From Pseudomonadota bacterium (GTDB lineage Bacteria > Pseudomonadota > Alphaproteobacteria > Rhizobiales > Xanthobacteraceae), in assembly GCA_023432845.1 (NCBI GenBank), contig JAEZEY010000181.1, positions 1 through 10,075 of the forward strand: a stretch of DNA of 10,075 nucleotides. The letters are read 5' to 3'. The translations under genes and the position numbers were made by a program. The notes below the pieces were generated by a model. It did no database searches. It was not told the DNA's origin and saw only the letters and a program-made list of their open reading frames with translations. Shown in pieces: positions 5,560 to 10,075 of the stretch. Numbering within the stretch: the first letter of the stretch is position 1; each line of letters begins with the position of its first letter.

Positions 5560-6183
5560 TCAGTCGCCGGTGACGTTGTCTTCGATGAAGTCCGGATGCT
5601 GCAGCCGGCTGAACTCGACGGCGAAGCCACCCTCGATGTGACGAACAACACGGCCCGGGGTCTTGCCGAGGGTGATGGCGGCGCCCACCGGCGGCAGCAG
5701 CTCGCTCGGCACGGCAACGGCGGCGCCCGAGGCCGAAAGGTCGATGACCCGGCAGCCGATGTTTTGGCCGTTCGGCAGGACCAGGCGGGCACGCGGCACC
5801 TTGGGCGTGAAGCGACCATGGCGGCGGTCTTCGGGCAGGTTCAGCATCTGCCGGTTGGCGAGCCAGGTCAGCTGGGCGGCGAGCTTGTCGCGCTTGCGCG
5901 CGGTCGCCGACACGGTCATGGCAAAGCCATTGTCGAGCAGACGGGCAATCTGGCCTTCGAGCCGGCCGAGGTGATCGACATAGGCGATGACCCGCTCGCC
6001 GACATTGCCCCTGACAGGCGCGACCAGAGCCATGCCGCCGGGCGACATGTTTACGACCTGGCAAGGATATTCGTTGCGGTCGGCCAGCATATAGCGGCCG
6101 AGCAGGTTGACCTTGACGCGTTGATGCCGCCGGCGCTCGTCGGCGAGCGGCAGAATTCTCGGTTGGGAAAGCGGCAGCGCCAT
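5560..6183 (-). CDS. Tandem PilZ-domain protein (likely c-di-GMP receptor)
   Basis: PilZ domains bind the second messenger cyclic di-GMP through an RxxxR motif and a (D/N)xSxxG motif. This soluble protein has two domains, both with complete motifs. Numbering from the longer TTG start (6195, 211 residues): domain 1 has R22xxxR26 and N49-M-S-P-G-G54; domain 2 has R124xxxR128 and D152-L-S-A-S-G157. The ATG at 6183 (207 residues, beginning MALPLSQPR) is preferred as start over the TTG at 6195; neither has a strong Shine-Dalgarno. No enzymatic, membrane or DNA-binding domain is seen, so it probably acts by protein contact. It follows the PAS_5-like gene by 70 bases on the same strand, with a 9-bp inverted repeat in the gap, and has its own terminator at 5503-5533. 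Confidence 0.9.
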   Translation of the reverse strand: MALPLSQPRILPLADERRRHQRVKVNLLGRYMLADRNEYPCQVVNMSPGGMALVAPVRGNVGERVIAYVDHLGRLEGQIARLLDNGFAMTVSATARKRDKLAAQLTWLANRQMLNLPEDRRHGRFTPKVPRARLVLPNGQNIGCRVIDLSASGAAVAVPSELLPPVGAAITLGKTPGRVVRHIEGGFAVEFSRLQHPDFIEDNVTGD

Positions 6184-6193
6184 GGTCGGAGTC

Positions 6194-6235
6194 AACCTAG
6201 GGAAGGAAGGTTCCCGCTATCCACGACCCTAGGTT
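6194..6235. promoter_or_regulatory. Inverted repeat in the gap before the PilZ gene
   Basis: aacctaggg (6194-6202) and ccctaggtt (6227-6235) are perfect 9-bp inverted copies separated by 24 bases, and each contains the self-palindrome cctagg. The pair lies 11-52 bases upstream of the PilZ ATG. It could be a paired operator for a dimeric regulator or a leader hairpin; no T-run follows on either strand, so it is not an intrinsic terminator for the PAS gene. Confidence 0.45.
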
Positions 6236-6242
6236 CGTATTG

Positions 6243-6257
6243 TTAATGGTCGGTTAG
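6243..6257. promoter_or_regulatory. CtrA-like site (one mismatch) upstream of PilZ
   Basis: TTAA (6243-6246)-N7-TTAG (6254-6257) differs from the CtrA consensus at one base; on the minus strand it reads CTAA-N7-TTAAC. It overlaps the TAA stop of the PAS gene (6254-6256), and a single mismatch is not rare by chance. Confidence 0.25.
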
Positions 6258-6910
6258 TTGGTATCCGGCTCCGGTAAATCTTCCCGACCACCGCTGTAAA
6301 CAACCAAGCCGCGTCGTACTCGGCCGCCGTCGTGCAAGGCCGCAGTGGGTTTGGAAAACGGCAGGCGGGCCGGGCTCTGTGCTGGCGCCAGCGCCGGGCC
6401 GACCGAGAAGGCTTCGACCTCCGGGCCGATATGGCGCAACGTGGTGAGATGCAGCTCCGTCACCGGTTTGCTGCCCAGCCAGTACGGCGTTGACAGCGGC
6501 GCCAGCACGCCGAGCGCCCGAATGCGCGCATGACCGGCATGGGCGAGTGGGAGAAGCAGCATTTCCAGATCCACCGTGGCGCCGTCAGCAGTGATACCGG
6601 AAAGGCCCATCACGGCGCCAACCCGCTCCTGGGTGAGCGTGAGGGCGAGAGTCTCGATCATGTCATGGTCTTCCTCGCGCCACAGCGCGGTGAGGGCCTC
6701 GCCCTTGATCTCGCGATTGAACAGGGCGCAGACGCGGGTGCCGGCAAGGCGAAAACGCCAGCGGTCCACGAAATCGGCGGCCAGCATCACCGTGTCGCCG
6801 AGCGCCCGGCGGATGTCGGCGGGGTCGATATCACTACGCTCCGGCGCCGGCCGCGCGCCGCGCTTCTCGTTCCAGTAAGCGTAAACAGCCTGCGATGATA
6901 TGTGCTTCAT
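6254..6910 (-). CDS. PAS-domain protein (PAS_5 family, PF07310 type)
   Basis: The 218-residue soluble protein matches what I know of the Rhizobiales PAS_5 family, in which a PAS-type fold makes up most of the chain with no attached kinase or cyclase. Typical features: the N-terminal YAYWNEKRG (10-18) and P23-x-R25-x-D27-I28, the core GDTVML (38-43), FRLAGTRVCALF (53-64), then DLEMLLLPL (114-122), RIRALGVLAPL (129-139) and PYWLG (142-146). The tail after 175 is Pro-rich and probably disordered. Any ligand or signal is unknown. An open frame runs on upstream to 7384, but that part lies antisense to the rhomboid gene; the ATG at 6910 matches the family N-terminus and has a GGGTGG-like ribosome-binding site nearby. 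It is divergent from the rhomboid gene and leads into the PilZ gene. Confidence 0.85.
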   Translation of the reverse strand: MKHISSQAVYAYWNEKRGARPAPERSDIDPADIRRALGDTVMLAADFVDRWRFRLAGTRVCALFNREIKGEALTALWREEDHDMIETLALTLTQERVGAVMGLSGITADGATVDLEMLLLPLAHAGHARIRALGVLAPLSTPYWLGSKPVTELHLTTLRHIGPEVEAFSVGPALAPAQSPARLPFSKPTAALHDGGRVRRGLVVYSGGREDLPEPDTN

Positions 6911-7132
6911 GACGCGCCACCCTGTGCCGTGGCGAGACGTCCGGCCTTCTCCGTTGTGTCCGATCGGGACAAACCGGGCGCCTTTCGCCGCGCTTTCCCG
7001 GGTTGGAGCAGGGCGTGTGCCATGCTGTGCGATGTGGCCAAAGTGCGGTGCGTTAGCGTTAAAATCAGCGCCGCCGCGCTTGCGGCTTCTTGCCGAAAGC
7101 CTTAACTCCGGCGCTGGTAACGGAATCCGCTC

Positions 7133-7882
7133 GTGCAACAACGCGAACCGCTGTTCAACCTTCCCACCGTCATCGTCGCATTGCTGGGCGTGCTGGCGCT
7201 CATCCATGGCGTGCGCGAATGGTTCCTCACCCAGGAGGAAGACATCTGGGTTCTGCTCGACTTCGCTTTTATCCCGGCGCGCTACGATGCGAGCGTGGTG
7301 CCGGGCGGCGTCTTTCCCGGCGGGGCTGGCGCCGAGGTGTGGAGTTTTGTCACTTACGCTTTTCTGCACGGCAGCTGGATGCATCTTGCCGTCAATGCGG
7401 TGTGGTTGATGGCATTCGGTTCGCCGCTGGCTCGCCGCTTCGGCACGCTACGCTTTCTTGCCTTCTTCGCCGTGACCGCGGCGGCCGGCGCGGCGATGCA
7501 TCTCATCACCAACGCAGGCTCGATCGCGCCGATGGTCGGCGCATCGGCGTCGATTTCCGGTGCGATGGCCGCGACAATGCGGTTTGCTTTTCAACGCGGC
7601 GGCCCGCTCGGCCTGTGGCGGAATACCGATGAGGAAGGCTTTCGCGTGCCGGCGCTGCCGCTCACCGGCGTGTTCAATGATGCTCGCGTCTTGCTGTTCG
7701 TTGGCGTGTGGTTCGGTATCAACATCCTCTTCGGTCTGTGGTCGTCGCCGCTCACCGGCAGTGACGAGGTCGTGGCCTGGCAGGCGCATATCGGCGGCTT
7801 TCTCGCCGGTCTTCTGCTGTTTTCGTGGTTCGATCCGGCGGCGCGCGAGATTGAGCCGCGCGATGATATCGCGATGCATTGA
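7133..7882 (+). CDS. Rhomboid-family intramembrane serine protease
   Basis: Rhomboids cut transmembrane segments of other proteins inside the membrane. The 249-residue product has about six hydrophobic helices: near 11-31, 70-95, 106-127, 132-150, 187-206 and 215-232. The catalytic serine is Ser138 in GASA (136-139) and the catalytic histidine is His219 in AHIGG. His84 and Asn88 in HLAVN form the conserved HxxxN that helps the oxyanion site in E. coli GlpG. The residue after the serine is Ala, where GlpG has Gly. A hydrophilic loop (about 151-185, with RNTDEEGF) separates the last helices from the core. The start is a GTG at 7133 with a CGGA-type ribosome-binding site 9 bases upstream; no ATG is near. 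It is divergent from the PAS gene across 222 bases. Confidence 0.93.
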   Translation: MQQREPLFNLPTVIVALLGVLALIHGVREWFLTQEEDIWVLLDFAFIPARYDASVVPGGVFPGGAGAEVWSFVTYAFLHGSWMHLAVNAVWLMAFGSPLARRFGTLRFLAFFAVTAAAGAAMHLITNAGSIAPMVGASASISGAMAATMRFAFQRGGPLGLWRNTDEEGFRVPALPLTGVFNDARVLLFVGVWFGINILFGLWSSPLTGSDEVVAWQAHIGGFLAGLLLFSWFDPAAREIEPRDDIAMH

Positions 7883-7971
7883 GCCGCATAGGTGCTCTGC
7901 TCGCGGCAAAGCTGTTTCCTGAGTGCGACTTATCGCAGCGCAGCGCAACTTTCGTCGCCGCGGTGCTTGAC

Positions 7972-7997
7972 GGAACAGCGCCGGCGGCCTGATCGTT
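7972..7997 (+). promoter_or_regulatory. Sigma-EcfG-type (general stress) promoter upstream of the CBS gene
   Basis: GGAAC at 7972-7976 and CGTT at 7994-7997 are separated by 17 bases, which fits the alphaproteobacterial EcfG/RpoE2 consensus GGAAC-N16/17-CGTT. It lies in intergenic DNA in the same direction as the CBS gene, about 95 bases before its ATG. Transcription would start near 8004-8007. The match is by eye against remembered consensus. Confidence 0.6.
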
Positions 7998-8031
7998 ATT
8001 AAAACCCGGGACTCGGAATGAACGACGAGCA

Positions 8032-8055
8032 TGGTCAGGCGGGGTCGCCTGATCA
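8032..8055 (+). other. Hairpin in the leader of the CBS mRNA
   Basis: tcaggc (8035-8040) pairs with gcctga (8047-8052), extended by a G-U, a G-C and a U-A pair to nine pairs around the six-base loop 8041-8046. It lies between the proposed transcription start and the ATG at 8093. A role is not shown. Confidence 0.3.
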
Positions 8056-8092
8056 CCACCTCGGAGAGCCTTCGGGAAGTCAGGAGGCTGCC

Positions 8093-8524
8093 ATGAACGT
8101 GAAGACGATTCTGGCCGCTAAGGGCGGCGACGTTATCACCATCGAACCGACGGCCGATCTTGCGGCCGCGGCGCACCTGCTCAGCAAGCACCGCATCGGT
8201 GCGGTAGTCATCTGTGGCGCCGGCAAACGTCTGTCCGGGATTCTCTCCGAGCGCGATATCGTGCGTGCGGTCGCCGAGCACGGCGCGTCGGCGCTCAACG
8301 TGCCGGTGGGGCAGGTGATGACGCGCAATGTGATCACTTGCGGCGAGAACGACTCCATCTCCGATCTCATGGAACGGATGACGTCGGGCAAGTTTCGTCA
8401 CATGCCGGTGGTGAAGGGCGAGCGGCTGATCGGTCTGATCTCGATCGGTGACGTCGTGAAGTCGCGTGTGCAGGAAATCGAGAGCGACGCCGCCGCGATG
8501 CGCGACTACATCCAGACGGCTTGA
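8093..8524 (+). CDS. Two-CBS-domain protein
   Basis: The 143-residue soluble protein consists of a CBS pair (Bateman module) and nothing else: CBS1 at about 1-60 (TIEPTADLAAAAHLL..IGAVVI..GILSERDIVRA) and CBS2 at about 73-127 (GQVMTRNVITC..DLMERM..HMPVV..LIGLISIGDVVK). CBS pairs usually bind adenine nucleotides; stand-alone ones are thought to sense energy state or regulate a partner, unknown here. The start at ATG 8093 is supported by AGGAGG at 8082-8087, five bases upstream, and gives the usual length. An in-frame ATG at 8018 would add 25 polar residues but has only a weak ribosome-binding site. The gene is probably under the stress-type promoter at 7972-7997, and its stop is 13 bases from that of the convergent patatin gene. 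Confidence 0.92.
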   Translation: MNVKTILAAKGGDVITIEPTADLAAAAHLLSKHRIGAVVICGAGKRLSGILSERDIVRAVAEHGASALNVPVGQVMTRNVITCGENDSISDLMERMTSGKFRHMPVVKGERLIGLISIGDVVKSRVQEIESDAAAMRDYIQTA

Positions 8525-8537
8525 TCGTCGAGATGTT

Positions 8538-9572
8538 TTACTTGCCGCCGCTCGCACCGGCCTCGTAAGGTTGCGACAGGCTTTCGATCGCCTCGGTGAC
8601 GGTGCCCATCGCCTTTTCGGCGGCATCGACACCGACAGCGATTGCATCCTTGTTGCGGTGGAAATCGAACCAGCCGATGGGGCCAAGACGCGGACTGATG
8701 AGTACGTCGGGTGGGTCGCCGGCCAGCCGCGCGCGGGTGATGCGGTCCTGCATGACGTTGAAGGCTTCCACCATCACCGTTGGAATACCCGGACGTCCGT
8801 GATGGCCGATCAGCTTGCGGCGCAGCGATGCTTCGCGCCCGAACAGCGCGCGCAGTCCGGTATGGGCTTCCAACGCGGGCGGCAGTTCATCAGTCTCGTC
8901 GGAGCCGTGGTCGGCGATGATGGTACCGCGTCCGAACAGGTCGGCATTGAGATTGACCGCGATGACGACGCGGGCGCCGAGCGCGCGCGCCGCCGACACC
9001 GGCACCGGATTGACCAGCGCGCCATCGACTAGCCAGCGGCCTCCGATCTTCACCGGCGGAAAGATGCCCGGCAGCGCATAGGACGCGCGCAGCGCATCGG
9101 ACAGCCGGCCGCGCGTCAGCCAGATTTCGTGACCGGTGTTGAATTCGGTGGCGATGGCGGCAAAGCGCATCGGCAGGTTTTCGATGCGTGTGTCCTGCAA
9201 TTGCTCTGTCAGTTGCCCCGCCAGGCGGTTGCCGCCGATCAGCCCCGAACCGGACAGGCTGATGTCGAGATAGCTCATGATGCTGCGCACGGTGAGGCTG
9301 CGCGCCCAGGTTTCCAGCTTGTCGAGTTGGCCGGCCGCGTAGCAGCCACCGACCACCGCACCGATGGACGTGCCGACGATGACGTCCGGCACGATGCCAT
9401 GCGCCGCCAGCGTCTGGATGACGCCGATATGGGCAAACCCACGCGCTGCACCGCCGCCGAGCGCAAGGCCGATGGTCGGCTTGATCCTGTCCGGCTTTGC
9501 CGCCGTCTCGGTTGCGTCGGCCGCGCGGTCGTCGCCGCTGCTGCCCCGTCCGAAGAATCCCTCAAACACCAA
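8538..9572 (-). CDS. Patatin-like phospholipase (RssA/YchK-like)
   Basis: Patatin-like proteins are serine hydrolases using a Ser-Asp dyad to cleave acyl esters of lipids. The 344-residue product shows the whole signature in order: the glycine-rich oxyanion loop GGGAARG (39-45), the nucleophile elbow GTSIG (67-71, Ser69), the ASYALPGIFPP segment (163-173) and the Asp motif DGA (183-185, Asp183). Residues 1-30 are polar and low in conservation; no signal peptide is seen, so it is probably cytosolic or membrane-associated. The C-terminal 150 residues form the long extension typical of the RssA-like group. The substrate is unknown. The start is TTG at 9572, with AGGAG seven bases upstream; a GTG at 9569 immediately follows and could serve instead. 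It converges on the CBS gene with 13 bases between stops. Confidence 0.93.
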   Translation of the reverse strand: MVFEGFFGRGSSGDDRAADATETAAKPDRIKPTIGLALGGGAARGFAHIGVIQTLAAHGIVPDVIVGTSIGAVVGGCYAAGQLDKLETWARSLTVRSIMSYLDISLSGSGLIGGNRLAGQLTEQLQDTRIENLPMRFAAIATEFNTGHEIWLTRGRLSDALRASYALPGIFPPVKIGGRWLVDGALVNPVPVSAARALGARVVIAVNLNADLFGRGTIIADHGSDETDELPPALEAHTGLRALFGREASLRRKLIGHHGRPGIPTVMVEAFNVMQDRITRARLAGDPPDVLISPRLGPIGWFDFHRNKDAIAVGVDAAEKAMGTVTEAIESLSQPYEAGASGGK

Positions 9573-9812
9573 GCCTGAACTCCTCAGATGCCAGCCGCAT
9601 CATCGGGCCGGTTCGGACCGCGGCACAAGCCGTTCGCCCGCATGTGGTGAATACGGCGGCAGAACAATGGCAGGACGCAAGCCTGAGGGCCGGAAATGCA
9701 TGACAAACAGTGGCAATTTAAGCCTGCGCCGGTCGGATTACCTTAGGGTTAAGAACCGGCCCGGAGCAATGCCGCCACATCATATTAGCTCAGATCTGCC
9801 CGCAAATGCGGA
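9573..9812. other. Intergenic region upstream of the patatin gene
   Basis: This 240-base stretch holds no credible gene. It includes a loose hairpin, gccggt (9728-9733) with accggc (9755-9760). Its loop contains a CtrA-like sequence with one mismatch, TTAC (9738-9741)-N7-TTAA (9749-9752). The patatin promoter must lie here, but I cannot pick it out. No clear terminator follows the flavin reductase gene. Confidence 0.3.
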
Positions 9813-10075
9813 TCAGCGCTCCGGCCGCAGCATGGAAAACAGGCTGTCGACAACGGCGTAGTCGCCGGCATAGCCACACCGCGCGATCGGGCGCATGGCT
9901 GCCGTGTCGAGAATGCCGTTCTTGACGAAACGATCGTCGATGTGAACGCCGACGACCTGGCCGAACACGACATGGCAATCGATCGGCGCGCCGGCGGTAT
10001 CATGCAGCGCCACGATCTGGGTCATTCTGCATTCCAGAGCGCAGGGGCTCGCCGCCACGCGTGGCGCCTTGACGA
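9813..10075 (-). CDS. Flavin reductase family protein, C-terminal part (runs off the right edge)
   Basis: The frame is open from the window edge to a TGA at 9813-9815, giving 86 C-terminal residues. It matches the FMN-binding flavin reductase / DIM6-NTAB family (COG1853 type): RVAASPCALECRM resembles the family's RVAxSPxALEC strand, GHVVFGQVVGVHID-like residues follow (here CHVVFGQVVGVHIDD), and the tail RPIARCGYAGDYAVVDSLFSM is the characteristic C-terminus. These proteins bind FMN and reduce it with NAD(P)H or serve as the reductase of two-component systems; the N-terminal flavin-binding residues are outside the window, so the exact role cannot be assigned. The frame continues unbroken to the edge (V-K-A-P-R precede), so the GTG at 10058 is not the true start. 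Confidence 0.88.
   Translation of the reverse strand, partial: VKAPRVAASPCALECRMTQIVALHDTAGAPIDCHVVFGQVVGVHIDDRFVKNGILDTAAMRPIARCGYAGDYAVVDSLFSMLRPER

Noticed and set aside
5215..6246. Plus-strand open frame of 343 codons opposite the PilZ gene
   Set aside because: It mirrors the PilZ gene, starts in AT-rich non-coding DNA without a ribosome-binding site and has no family features; GC-rich codon bias creates such shadows.
6911..7384. Upstream extension of the PAS_5-like frame to 376 codons
   Set aside because: The added 158 residues are low-complexity, lie antisense to the rhomboid gene, and the family N-terminus begins at the ATG at 6910.
9738..9752. Third CtrA-like motif, TTAC-N7-TTAA
   Set aside because: One mismatch, not placed at a recognisable promoter; single-mismatch sites are expected by chance in a window of this size.
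9790..9815. Imperfect gatc-type hairpin at the end of the flavin reductase gene
   Set aside because: Short, mismatched and without a T-run, so not a supportable terminator.
1..10075. CRISPR arrays, tRNA, rRNA, insertion sequences, prophage or toxin-antitoxin genes
   Set aside because: Looked for on both strands; no regular repeat array, cloverleaf, transposase-like frame or terminal inverted repeats were seen.

Overview
The window is GC-rich, densely coded chromosomal DNA. It reads as an alphaproteobacterium of the order Hyphomicrobiales (Rhizobiales), most like the Bradyrhizobium / Rhodopseudomonas / Pseudolabrys group. The grounds are the double-hairpin intergenic repeat at 169-251 (a type common in those genomes), a DUF3126-type gene behind cysE, a PAS_5-type protein, a bacterial transglutaminase-like cysteine peptidase, and CtrA-like and sigma-EcfG-like promoter motifs. 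These are family-level recognitions made by eye; no database search was possible. There is no phage, insertion sequence, CRISPR array, tRNA or rRNA, and no gene looks broken.

Layout. 1-126 (+) is the tail of a membrane protein. 169-251 is a palindromic repeat touching the ribosome-binding site of an alpha/beta hydrolase (263-1015 +). cysE (1132-1959 +) and a tandem-duplicated DUF3126-like gene (2044-2463 +) follow. A convergent single-pass membrane protein of unknown function (2471-3187 -) and a small three-helix membrane protein (3310-3636 +) diverge from an intergenic region carrying two tandem CtrA-like sites. Next is a gamma-carbonic-anhydrase-family protein (3733-4263 +). A three-gene minus-strand block runs from 6910 down to 4413: PAS_5-like protein, tandem PilZ protein, and an exported LapG-family-type cysteine peptidase closed by a strong intrinsic terminator. 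To the right are a rhomboid protease (7133-7882 +), a two-CBS-domain protein (8093-8524 +) behind a sigma-EcfG-like promoter, a convergent patatin-like phospholipase (8538-9572 -), and the C-terminal part of a flavin reductase family protein (9813-10075 -).

How the genes fit together. The left part includes sulfur assimilation (CysE makes O-acetylserine for cysteine synthesis) and two left-handed beta-helix proteins. The most suggestive block is PAS / PilZ / LapG-type peptidase: a likely sensor, a protein with two intact c-di-GMP-binding signatures, and a periplasmic protease of the superfamily that in Pseudomonas cuts surface adhesins under c-di-GMP control. The intergenic DNA in this block is unusually structured: a hairpin that would cover the peptidase ribosome-binding site, a near-perfect 24-bp dyad, a 13-bp direct repeat and a 9-bp inverted repeat before PilZ. 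This is the best candidate for an undescribed regulatory module here, but no LapD or adhesin gene lies in the window, so the functional link is inference.
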